DNA from: JAQVEB01 sp028698105
Lineage (GTDB): Bacteria > Bacteroidota > Bacteroidia > Bacteroidales > Dysgonomonadaceae
Assembly: GCA_964293155.1 (NCBI GenBank)
Contig: CAXYYA010000020.1
Span: 1-61,347 of the forward strand
DNA: 61,347 bases
Reading direction: 5' to 3'
The notes below the pieces were generated by a model. It was given only the letters and a program-made list of their open reading frames with translations. It made no database searches and had not been told where the DNA came from. The position numbers were made by a program, and so were the translations under genes. Shown here piece after piece: positions 8,211 to 16,669 of this stretch (position 1 is its first letter; each line of letters starts with the position of its first letter).

Positions 8211-8218
8211 TATCTTTG
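8211..8218 (+). promoter_or_regulatory. -7 box TATCTTTG, divergent promoter (acyl-CoA ligase side)
   Basis: TATCTTTG matches TAnnTTTG on the plus strand, and ATTG 20 nt upstream (8187-8190) is a weak -33 element. It would drive the acyl-CoA ligase gene at 8356, leaving a 5' UTR of about 130 nt. A second candidate, TATTTTTG at 8263-8270, is closer to the gene. Confidence 0.45.
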
Positions 8219-8221
8219 TCA

Positions 8222-8229
8222 CAAAGTTA
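8222..8229 (-). promoter_or_regulatory. -7 box TAACTTTG, divergent promoter (GH36 side)
   Basis: On the minus strand 8229-8222 reads TAACTTTG, a match to the Bacteroidota -7 box, about 49 nt upstream of the GH36 start. It is separated by only three bases from the plus-strand box at 8211-8218, so the two make one dyad. Confidence 0.55.
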
Positions 8230-8355
8230 ATACATCTTATCTAATGGTGTGAAAAATCTTTTTATTTTTGTAAAAAAATCTTTCGTTTAAATATTAAGTG
8301 GTGAAAAACAATTGAATATAGTTGGTTGTTTTTACATAAAAGCAATATAAAGACA

Positions 8356-10011
8356 ATGAATGAAAATAGTTTTTTAAGTATTATTGAACAAAGTATCCGT
8401 ATTCACTGGGAAATGCCCGCGATGACCGATTTTCAGGGGGAAACATTCTACTACAAAGATTTTGCCCGCGAAATTGATCAATTACACGATTATTTTAAGG
8501 CAGCAGGAATAAACCGGGGCGATAAAATATCGTTGGCCGGCAGAAATTCAGCCCGATGGGCTATCGCTTTTTTTGCAACCCTGTCATACGGCGCTGTTGT
8601 GGTAAGCATTTTGCATGAGTTTGATAAAGACAGCATTGGTTACATCGTGGATCACTCCGACTCCGTTGCGCTTTTTTCGGATGAAGCCATTTGGAAAAAT
8701 CTGAACGAAAAGTCCATGCCGAAATTGCAAACAGTTTTTTCGCTCGACGATTATTCCCTGCTTAAATCTTCTTCTAAAGAACTAACGAAGTTTGCCGACA
8801 ATGCTCCCTCATTTTTTGAAAAAAAATACAAAAAGGGCTTTTTCGTCAACGATGTGGCTTTTCGTACCGACAAGCCCGAGGAACTGGGCGTAATAAACTA
8901 CACATCAGGGACAACGAGTAGCCCAAAAGGCGTTATGATCCCTTACCGCAGTTTGTGGTCGAACATGCGGTTTGCAATAGATGAGTTGGACTTCATGAGT
9001 CCGGGCGACGATATCGTGTGCATGTTGCCGATGGCGCACACGTACGGGCTCGCTTTCGAAATTCTGAATTCAATTGGTATGGGCAGGCACATCCATTTTC
9101 TGAACAAAGTTCCCTCGCCGAAGATACTTATTGACATGTTTGCCAAAATAAAGCCCAAACTGGTGTTGGCCGTACCGCTTATCATCGAAAAAATTGTCCA
9201 GAAAAACGTGTTCCCGAAACTTCGGGAGCAACCGGCTAGGACATTGATAAAAATACCCGGACTGAATTCCATTGTATATAACAAGGTTCGGAAATCGCTC
9301 ATTGACGTCTTCGGCGGAAACCTTGTGGAAGTGGTTATCGGCGGTGCCGCACTGAATCAGGAAGTGGAAACGTTTCTGCGAAAGATTAAATTCCCTTATT
9401 CCGTGGGCTACGGCATGACGGAATGCGGGCCGCTGATCTCTTACTGTTATTGGACAAAATTCAAGCAAAAATCGGTAGGTACAGTGGTGGACAGGATGCA
9501 GGTGCGGATTGACTCCTCCGATCCCGTAAACGAAGTGGGCGAAATTCAGGTGAAAGGCATGAACGTTATGCTCGGCTATTACAAGAATGAAGAAGCCACA
9601 AACGAGCTTATGATGGAAGACGGATGGATGAGAACCGGCGACCTGGGCGTGATGGACAGCGACGGATTTCTTTTTATCAAAGGACGGAACAAAAGCCTGA
9701 TCCTTGGCGCATCCGGACAAAATATTTATCCCGAAGAAATTGAAGACAAACTCAACAATTATTCATCGGTAAATGAGTCGCTTATCATTGAGGAAAACGG
9801 AAAAATAATTGCGCTCATTGTTCCCGATGCGGAAACATTGGACGGGTTGGGCGTGGACAAAGACGGTTATCCTGTTTTTTTCGATGAAATCGTTAAAGAT
9901 TTGAATACCAAGCTTCCGGCATACAGCAAAGTATCCTCTTATCGCCTCATGGACGAAGAATTCGAGAAAACACCCAAACGGAGCATTAAACGGTTTAAGT
10001 ACCAAAAATAA
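8356..10011 (+). CDS. Long-chain fatty acid--CoA ligase (AMP-binding)
   Basis: This 551-residue ANL-superfamily adenylate-forming enzyme is cytoplasmic or membrane-associated and activates fatty acids to acyl-CoA through an acyl-AMP intermediate. The P-loop INYTSGTTSSPKGVMIPY lies near residue 190, GYGMTECGP (about 355) is the adenine-binding motif, and WMRTGDLG and FIKGRNKSLI (about 425-445) hold the ribose-binding Asp and hinge. The C-terminal Lys lies in TPKRSIKR. An upstream in-frame start at 8326 would add ten non-homologous residues; the ATG at 8356 is preferred. It is a monocistronic unit ending in a strong hairpin shared with the convergent car operon. Confidence 0.9.
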   Translation: MNENSFLSIIEQSIRIHWEMPAMTDFQGETFYYKDFAREIDQLHDYFKAAGINRGDKISLAGRNSARWAIAFFATLSYGAVVVSILHEFDKDSIGYIVDHSDSVALFSDEAIWKNLNEKSMPKLQTVFSLDDYSLLKSSSKELTKFADNAPSFFEKKYKKGFFVNDVAFRTDKPEELGVINYTSGTTSSPKGVMIPYRSLWSNMRFAIDELDFMSPGDDIVCMLPMAHTYGLAFEILNSIGMGRHIHFLNKVPSPKILIDMFAKIKPKLVLAVPLIIEKIVQKNVFPKLREQPARTLIKIPGLNSIVYNKVRKSLIDVFGGNLVEVVIGGAALNQEVETFLRKIKFPYSVGYGMTECGPLISYCYWTKFKQKSVGTVVDRMQVRIDSSDPVNEVGEIQVKGMNVMLGYYKNEEATNELMMEDGWMRTGDLGVMDSDGFLFIKGRNKSLILGASGQNIYPEEIEDKLNNYSSVNESLIIEENGKIIALIVPDAETLDGLGVDKDGYPVFFDEIVKDLNTKLPAYSKVSSYRLMDEEFEKTPKRSIKRFKYQK

Positions 10012-10036
10012 AAAAGCGGGGATTCCCGCTTTTTTT
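10011..10036. terminator. Bidirectional intrinsic terminator
   Basis: The stem AAAAAGCGGG / CCCGCTTTTT with a GATT loop and T-run lies between the convergent acyl-CoA ligase and carB genes. Its A/T-flanked symmetry lets it work on both strands. Confidence 0.85.
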
Positions 10037-10042
10037 GTGCTC

Positions 10043-13000
10043 TTAATATTCATTCCATGCTTTAATCTCAATGTCTTCGCTTCCCATCTTGCAAAATGCG
10101 GTGATAAATGCGCTGGCCAGCCGTGCATTGGTGATAAGCGGAATATTGTAATCTACCGCCGTGCGGCGAATAATATAACCGTTCGTTAATTCGCGTTTGG
10201 TTACGTTTTTCGGGATGTTGATGATAAGGTCGAAACGCTTGTCGGCGATCATTTGCCTGATGTTGTTTTCGCCGTCTTCGTCGGGCCAGTTCACATCCGT
10301 TGCCTTTATGCCGTTTTCTGCAAGAAATTTTTGCGTACCGTGACTGGCATACAGCTCGTAACCGCGTTCGCCCAGCAATTTGCAGGCTTCCAGCAAATCC
10401 ACTTTCGATTTTGCCTCTCCCGAAGAGATCAGAATGCCTTTTTTCGGAATGATGTAGCCTACCGAGAGCATGGATTTGAGAATCGCTTCCGAAAAATCGT
10501 CGCCGATACAACCTACTTCGCCGGTTGAGGACATATCTACACCCAGAATGGGATCGAAATTGTGCAAACGGGAGAACGAGAATTGCGACGATTTTACCCC
10601 GATATAATCCAAATCGAATACCGATCCGTCGGGTTTTTTAAACGGCGCATCCAGCATCACACGCGTAGCGGTGGCAATAAAGTTCTGTTTGAGCACTTTA
10701 GACACAAACGGGAACGAGCGCGAAGCGCGCAAATTGCACTCAATCACCTTAATCTCGTTATTTTTAGCCAAGTATTGAATATTGAACGGCCCGCTGATAT
10801 TCAATTCTTTGGCAATTTGCTTCGATATTTTTTTCACGCGGCGCATGGTCTCGAAATAGATCTTTTGCGCGGGAAAAACCAGCGTGGCATCGCCGGAATG
10901 CACTCCCGCAAACTCCACATGTTCCGAAATGGCGTACTCCACGATCTCGCCGTTTTTCGCCACTGCATCAAATTCAATCTCTTTGGCGTTTTGCAAAAAC
11001 ACGGAAACCACAACAGGGAACTCTTTCGATACGTTGGCAGCCATTTGCAGGAACGTGTGCATCTGCTCTTTATCGTAACATACGTTCATGGCCGCACCCG
11101 AGAGCACGTACGACGGGCGTATAAGCACAGGAAATCCCACTTCATCCACGAACGCGTCAATTTCCTCGAAGCTGCTCAGCTCTTTCCACCGCGGTTGATC
11201 AATGCCCAGTTCGTCCAACATGGCCGAAAACTTGTGACGGTTTTCGGCACGGTCAATGGATAACGGCGAAGTTCCCAAAATAGGTACCTGCTGACGATAC
11301 AATTTCATCGCCAGATTATTGGGAATTTGCCCACCCATGGAAACGATCACGCCTTTAGGCACTTCAATATCAATCACATCGAGTACGCGTTCCAGCGTGA
11401 GTTCGTCAAAATACAGGCGATCGCACATATCGTAATCGGTAGAAACCGTTTCGGGATTATAGTTGATCATGACTGACTGATAACCCAGATCGCGGGCGGT
11501 TTGCACGGCATTCACCGAGCACCAGTCGAATTCCACCGATGAACCGATGCGGTAAGCGCCGGAACCCAGCACGATAATGGTTTCTTTATCTTCTTTTTGA
11601 GGTGTGAAAGCATCCGTTGATCCATAGGTGAAATACAGGTAATTTGTTTTCTCGGGATTTTCTGACGCCACGGTATTGATGCGGCGAACTACCGGCTGTA
11701 TGTTTAAACTTTTCCGGTGTTCACGTACGCGGATCAACTCTTCCTCCATCGTTCCCGAAGGATTCTCCACGAATCGTGCGATCTGGAAATCGGAAAAACC
11801 GAGCCGTTTGGCTTCCACCATCACTTCTGCGGGTAAATCTTCGATTTTTTGATAACCGGATAAAATCTTCGTGTAATTAAATATATTTTCGAGTTTTTCC
11901 AGAAACCATTTGTCTATTTTTGTAAGATTCTCTATTTCAGCTACGGTGTAACCCTTTTCAAGAGCATAAGCGATCGCGAAAATACGCAAATCCGTAGGAT
12001 TTGTAAGCGCTTCTTCCACATTGTCGAACTCCATCTCCCGATTTCCGACGAAACCGTGCATGCCTTGCCCGATCATGCGTAGGCCTTTCTGAATGATCTC
12101 TTCGAATGATTGTCCGATGGACATGATCTCTCCAACCGATTTCATTGAAGAGCCGATCTCGTGGCTCACTCCCTGAAATTTATTCAAATCCCATCGGGGA
12201 ATTTTCACGATCATGTAATCCACCGAAGGCGCCACGTATGCCGAATTGCGCGTTCCCATCTCGCCGATCTGATCGAGGGAATAGCCCAGAGCTAATTTTG
12301 TGGCTACAAACGCCAGCGGATAACCCGATGCTTTGGAAGCCAGCGCTGATGAACGGCTCAGGCGGGCATTTATCTCGATGATGCGGTAATCGTTGGTTTC
12401 GGCGTTAAAAGCAAACTGAATGTTGCACTCTCCCACTATACCGATGTGGCGCACCACGCGCCTGGAAATATCTTCGAGCATGGAAATCTGTTCGCGCGAA
12501 AGCGAAACGATGGGCGCCACCACGATGCTTTCGCCGGTGTGAATGCCAAGCGGATCCATGTTTTCCATGGGTACCACGGTGAAGCAATGGTCGTTTTTAT
12601 CGCGGATGACCTCAAACTCAATTTCTTTCCATCCTTTCAGGCTCTCTTCCACCAAAATCTGGTTGGAAAAAGACAGGGCGCTCTTGCAGAGTTCCACAAA
12701 TTGTTTCTCGTTTTCCGAAATACCGGAGCCCTGTCCGCCCAACGCGTAGGCCGAGCGCACCATAATCGGGAAACCGATTTCGTTAGCCGCTTTCAGCGCG
12801 TCAGCCAGGCTTTCCACGGCATGCGATTCCGGCGTTTTTACATCAATTTCATTTAGTTTTTTCACGAACAAATCACGGTCTTCAGTGATCATGATCACCT
12901 CTACGGATGTCCCCAGCACACGCACGTTGTGTTTCTCAAGCACGCCGCTCCGATGAAGTTCCGTACCGCAATTCAGCGCTGTTTGGCCGCCAAAGGCCAA

Positions 13001-13255
13001 CAGAATTCCGTCGGGTTGCTCTTTCTCGATCACTTTTTCCACGAAATAAGGCGTGATCGGCAGGAAATAAACCTTATCGGCCACACCCTCCGATGTTTGA
13101 ATGGTGGCGATATTCGGATTGATAAGCACGGTTTCTATGCCTTCCTCACGCATCGCCTTCAGCGCCTGCGAACCGGAATAGTCAAACTCGCCCGCCTGCC
13201 CTATCTTCAGCGCGCCGGAACCTAATAAAACTACTTTTTTAATTGATTTGTCCAT
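10043..13255 (-). CDS. carB: Carbamoyl-phosphate synthase large subunit, copy 1 (operon-distal)
   Basis: The 1070 residues match the usual CarB length (about 1073). It has two homologous halves, each with an ATP-grasp domain: GSGALKIGQAGEFDYSGSQ and GGQTALNCG in the first, GSGAYRIGSSVEFDWCSV and GGQIPNNLA in the second. A C-terminal MGS-like allosteric domain follows (LYASHGTQKFL, NIPLITNARLA). It makes carbamoyl phosphate from bicarbonate, ATP and glutamine-derived ammonia for pyrimidines and arginine. It lies 13 nt after a second complete carB and downstream of a single carA. Several segments (VGECNIQFAF, AISEHVEFAGVHSGDATLVFPAQ, ASRSFPFVSK) resemble eukaryotic CAD/CPS more than E. coli CarB. 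Confidence 0.95.
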   Translation of the reverse strand: MDKSIKKVVLLGSGALKIGQAGEFDYSGSQALKAMREEGIETVLINPNIATIQTSEGVADKVYFLPITPYFVEKVIEKEQPDGILLAFGGQTALNCGTELHRSGVLEKHNVRVLGTSVEVIMITEDRDLFVKKLNEIDVKTPESHAVESLADALKAANEIGFPIMVRSAYALGGQGSGISENEKQFVELCKSALSFSNQILVEESLKGWKEIEFEVIRDKNDHCFTVVPMENMDPLGIHTGESIVVAPIVSLSREQISMLEDISRRVVRHIGIVGECNIQFAFNAETNDYRIIEINARLSRSSALASKASGYPLAFVATKLALGYSLDQIGEMGTRNSAYVAPSVDYMIVKIPRWDLNKFQGVSHEIGSSMKSVGEIMSIGQSFEEIIQKGLRMIGQGMHGFVGNREMEFDNVEEALTNPTDLRIFAIAYALEKGYTVAEIENLTKIDKWFLEKLENIFNYTKILSGYQKIEDLPAEVMVEAKRLGFSDFQIARFVENPSGTMEEELIRVREHRKSLNIQPVVRRINTVASENPEKTNYLYFTYGSTDAFTPQKEDKETIIVLGSGAYRIGSSVEFDWCSVNAVQTARDLGYQSVMINYNPETVSTDYDMCDRLYFDELTLERVLDVIDIEVPKGVIVSMGGQIPNNLAMKLYRQQVPILGTSPLSIDRAENRHKFSAMLDELGIDQPRWKELSSFEEIDAFVDEVGFPVLIRPSYVLSGAAMNVCYDKEQMHTFLQMAANVSKEFPVVVSVFLQNAKEIEFDAVAKNGEIVEYAISEHVEFAGVHSGDATLVFPAQKIYFETMRRVKKISKQIAKELNISGPFNIQYLAKNNEIKVIECNLRASRSFPFVSKVLKQNFIATATRVMLDAPFKKPDGSVFDLDYIGVKSSQFSFSRLHNFDPILGVDMSSTGEVGCIGDDFSEAILKSMLSVGYIIPKKGILISSGEAKSKVDLLEACKLLGERGYELYASHGTQKFLAENGIKATDVNWPDEDGENNIRQMIADKRFDLIINIPKNVTKRELTNGYIIRRTAVDYNIPLITNARLASAFITAFCKMGSEDIEIKAWNEY

Positions 13256-13268
13256 TTTATGTTTTCTT

Positions 13269-16200
13269 TTACTTGTATTCTGCCCAGTGTTTTATCTCAA
13301 TTTCATCCTGCGTCATCCTGCAGAATGCTTTTATGAAAGCGCTTGCCAGTCGCGCATTGGTGATCAACGGAATATTGAAATCAATGGCGCCGCGACGAAT
13401 GCGATACCCGTTAGTTAACTCTTTCTCCGTGAGATTTTTGGGAATATTGATAACCAAATCGAATTTCTTATCGGCTATCATATCGGTAACCTTCAGTTCG
13501 GCTTCGTCGTCGTCCGGCCAGCCCACATACGTACTTTCCACGCCGTTTTCGACCAGAAACTTCTGCGTTCCGCCCGTGGCATACAATGTGTAACCGTTCT
13601 TCATCAACAGGCGGCAGGCATCCAGCAAGGCCACTTTCGACTTCGTTCCGCCGGACGAGACCATGACGTTTCTTTCGGGAATGCGATAGCCGACGGCGAG
13701 CATGGACGTTAGTAACGCATCATCGAAATTGCTGCCGATGCAGCCTACTTCTCCGGTGGAAGCCATATCTACGCCAAGCACGGGATCGGCTTTCTGCAGA
13801 CGGGTGAACGAGAACTGCGACGCTTTAATGCCCACATAATCCAAATCGAAAGCCGATTTTTCGGGTTTCTGCACATCAATACCCATCATCACTTGCGTAG
13901 CAAGCTCTATAAAGTTTATTTTCAGCACTTTGGATACGAACGGAAACGAACGCGAAGCACGGAGGTTGCATTCGATCACTTTTATATCGTTGTCTTTCGC
14001 GAGAAACTGAATGTTAAACGGCCCGGTAATATGAAGCTCTTTCGCAATTTGCCGCGCAATTTGCTTTATTCTTCTAACTGTTTGTACGTAAATCTTTTGT
14101 GGCGGAAACTGTATGGTGGCGTCGCCGGAATGTACGCCCGCAAATTCCACGTGTTCCGAAATAGCGTAAACCACCAGTTCACCGTTATTGGCAACCGCGT
14201 CAAGTTCGATCTCCTTGGCATACTCAATGAATTCGGAAACCACCACGGGATGCTTTTTCGATACTTCCGTAGCCAACGTGAGGAAACGTTCCAGTTCTTC
14301 GTTGTTGGAACACACGTTCATAGCCGCTCCCGAGAGCACATACGACGGACGCACCAACAACGGGAACCCGACTTCCTCCACAAATTTGTGAATATCGTTC
14401 AATGTGGTGAGTTCTTTCCACCGCGGTTGATCAATGTTAAGCCTGTCCAGCATGGAAGAAAATTTGTGGCGGTCTTCTGCGTTATCAATGCTTTTTGCCG
14501 GTGTTCCCAAAATATGAACACTGGCTGCATCGAGCCTCATTGCCAGATTGTTGGGAATTTGTCCTCCCACGGAAATGATCACGCCGTGCGGATTTTCAAG
14601 CTCAATGATGTCCATGACACGCTCAAACGTGAGTTCGTCGAAATACAAACGGTCGCACATATCGTAATCGGTGGAAACCGTTTCGGGATTGTAATTGATC
14701 ATCACGGAACGATAACCTTCCTTGCGCACGGTTGTGAGCGCGTTCACGGAACACCAGTCGAACTCCACCGACGAACCGATGCGATAAGCGCCGGAACCGA
14801 GCACGATAACGGAACGAGCAGCCTCCCCAAGCCCCTCCAAAGCAGAGGATGTTAGTTCTCCTCTTTCGGAGGAGTTGGAGGGGGCGAGATCATTTTCCGT
14901 TCCGTTGTAAGTAAGATACAGATAATTGGTTTGCGCCGGATACTCAGCCGCCAGTGTATCTATTTGTTTCACAACGGGTATAATTCCCAGCTTTTTCCGA
15001 TACGAACGGATAATTCCCTGACTGTTTTCGTCCATTTTTTCTTTCCAGACGGCGCGTGCCACCTGAAAATCGGAAAAACCCTGCTGCTTGGCCGTTTTCA
15101 GTATTTCGTCGAATCCGGTATTGTTATCTTTCTCAAAATCAACAGTTTTTGGAGAAAACTGCTCCAGCTTCTCCGCAGTTACAATGATGTTATATAGTTT
15201 TTCGAGAAACCATTTATCAATTTTCGTCAGATCGTGAATCTGATCCACGGTGTATCCTTTTCTGAACGCTTTGCTGATGACAAAAATACGTTGATCGGTA
15301 GGTTCGTTCAGGGCTTTATCTATGTTTTCGATTTTCAGCTCTTTGTTTTCCACAAAACCGTGCATGCCGAGCCCTATCATGCGCAAGCCCTTTTGAATGG
15401 TTTCCTCAAACGTGCGCCCGATGGCCATGATCTCTCCCACCGATTTCATGCTGGAACCGATTTCCTTGGAAACGCCCGTGAATTTACCCAGATCCCAGCG
15501 CGGAATTTTCACCACAATGTAATCCAACGCCGGCTCAAAAAAAGCGCTGGTGGATTTTGTCACGGAATTTTTCAGGTCGAAAAGCCCGTATCCCAACCCA
15601 AGTTTCGCTGCCACAAAAGCCAACGGATAACCCGTAGCCTTCGAGGCTAAGGCCGATGAACGGCTCAACCGCGCATTCACCTCAATCACCCGATAATCTT
15701 CCGATTCGGGATCCAAAGCATATTGCACGTTGCACTCGCCCACAATGCCGATATGGCGGACAATGCGGATAGCCAATTCCCGCAGTTTATGATACTCCGC
15801 GTTGGTGAGCGTTTGCGAGGGCGCCACCACAATGCTCTCGCCCGTGTGAATGCCTAACGGGTCGAGATTTTCCATGTTACATACCGTGATGCAGTTATCG
15901 AAGCGGTCGCGAACGACTTCATATTCCACTTCTTTCCAGCCTTTCAGCGATTTTTCGATAAGCAGTTGCGGCGAATAGGAAAATGCCCTTTCGGCAAGAA
16001 CCTTCAGTTCTTCGCGGTTATTGCAAAAACCGGAACCTAATCCGCCCAATGCATACGCCGCACGCCCGATAATGGGATAACCCAGTTCATCGGCTGCTTT
16101 CAGCGCATCGCTGATGGTGTTTACCGCGAAGCTTTTAATGGTTTTCACGTTGATTTGGTTGAGTTTTTTCACGAACAACTCCCGATCTTCCGTGTCCATG

Positions 16201-16610
16201 ATCGCCTGAACAGGCGTACCGAGCACACGCACGTTGTATTTCTCCAGCACGCCGGTTTCAAAAAGCTGCACGCCGCAATTGAGCGCTGTTTGGCCGCCGA
16301 AGGCGAGAAGAATGCCATCGGGACGTTCCCTGGCGATCACTTTTTCAACAAAATAAGGCGTTACGGGCAGAAAATAGATTTTATCGGCTGAACCGTCCGA
16401 TGTCTGTACCGTGGCTATGTTCGGGTTAATTAAAATGGTTTCCACGCCTTCTTCGCGAAGCGCTTTCAGGGCTTGCGAACCGGAATAATCGAACTCGCCG
16501 GCCTCGCCGATCTTTAACGCACCGGAACCGAGAACGAGAGCTTTAGTTCCCTTTAATTCCCCCGAAGGAAAGTGATATGGTGTATTCTTATTTTCAGATA
16601 TCATGTTCAT
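13269..16610 (-). CDS. carB: Carbamoyl-phosphate synthase large subunit, copy 2 (operon-proximal)
   Basis: At 1113 residues this is about 40 longer than copy 1. Both ATP-grasp halves and the MGS-like domain are intact (GGQTALNCG, GGQIPNNLA, LYATGGTQKFL). The extra length is a 15-residue N-terminal extension and an insert of about 18 residues in the linker between the two halves (around residue 580), encoded by a palindrome-rich C/T- and G/A-biased segment at 14821-14885. A second Met codon at 16604 could also serve as start. Because both copies keep their catalytic motifs, a dead paralogue is unlikely. One may serve arginine and the other pyrimidine synthesis, or they may differ in allosteric control (inference). 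Confidence 0.94.
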   Translation of the reverse strand: MNMISENKNTPYHFPSGELKGTKALVLGSGALKIGEAGEFDYSGSQALKALREEGVETILINPNIATVQTSDGSADKIYFLPVTPYFVEKVIARERPDGILLAFGGQTALNCGVQLFETGVLEKYNVRVLGTPVQAIMDTEDRELFVKKLNQINVKTIKSFAVNTISDALKAADELGYPIIGRAAYALGGLGSGFCNNREELKVLAERAFSYSPQLLIEKSLKGWKEVEYEVVRDRFDNCITVCNMENLDPLGIHTGESIVVAPSQTLTNAEYHKLRELAIRIVRHIGIVGECNVQYALDPESEDYRVIEVNARLSRSSALASKATGYPLAFVAAKLGLGYGLFDLKNSVTKSTSAFFEPALDYIVVKIPRWDLGKFTGVSKEIGSSMKSVGEIMAIGRTFEETIQKGLRMIGLGMHGFVENKELKIENIDKALNEPTDQRIFVISKAFRKGYTVDQIHDLTKIDKWFLEKLYNIIVTAEKLEQFSPKTVDFEKDNNTGFDEILKTAKQQGFSDFQVARAVWKEKMDENSQGIIRSYRKKLGIIPVVKQIDTLAAEYPAQTNYLYLTYNGTENDLAPSNSSERGELTSSALEGLGEAARSVIVLGSGAYRIGSSVEFDWCSVNALTTVRKEGYRSVMINYNPETVSTDYDMCDRLYFDELTFERVMDIIELENPHGVIISVGGQIPNNLAMRLDAASVHILGTPAKSIDNAEDRHKFSSMLDRLNIDQPRWKELTTLNDIHKFVEEVGFPLLVRPSYVLSGAAMNVCSNNEELERFLTLATEVSKKHPVVVSEFIEYAKEIELDAVANNGELVVYAISEHVEFAGVHSGDATIQFPPQKIYVQTVRRIKQIARQIAKELHITGPFNIQFLAKDNDIKVIECNLRASRSFPFVSKVLKINFIELATQVMMGIDVQKPEKSAFDLDYVGIKASQFSFTRLQKADPVLGVDMASTGEVGCIGSNFDDALLTSMLAVGYRIPERNVMVSSGGTKSKVALLDACRLLMKNGYTLYATGGTQKFLVENGVESTYVGWPDDDEAELKVTDMIADKKFDLVINIPKNLTEKELTNGYRIRRGAIDFNIPLITNARLASAFIKAFCRMTQDEIEIKHWAEYK
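14821..14885. repeat. REP-like palindromic element inserted in frame within carB copy 2
   Basis: The segment begins GCCTCCCCAAGCCCCTCC and ends with a roughly inverse-complementary GGAGGAGTTGGAGGGGGCG. A perfect 6-bp inner hairpin (CTCCTC / GAGGAG, 14858-14874) sits in it. Copy 1 of carB has only a short linker at the same site, so this is an insertion. It is read through in frame and adds about 18 Ser/Glu/Leu-rich residues between the two CarB halves. Palindromes of this C/T-rich type are common between Bacteroidota genes. Confidence 0.6.
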
Positions 16611-16630
16611 TTTGTTTTATTTTTAGTTTT

Positions 16631-16650
16631 AGACGATGCGTGCATCGTCT
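16631..16650. repeat. Short palindromic repeat AGACGATGCGTGCATCGTCT
   Basis: This is a perfect 9-bp inverted repeat with a 2-nt centre in the 59-nt gap between carA and carB copy 2. It resembles intergenic palindromes seen many times in Bacteroidota genomes. It lacks a T-run on the minus strand, so it is more likely an mRNA-stabilising or REP-type element than a terminator. Confidence 0.6.
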
Positions 16651-16669
16651 CTACTAATTCAAAACCACA

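Noticed and set aside
13893..14855. 320-codon open frame on the plus strand antisense to carB copy 2
   Set aside because: It is a shadow of the strongly conserved carB coding strand; the amino-acid composition is unnatural and no domain is recognisable.
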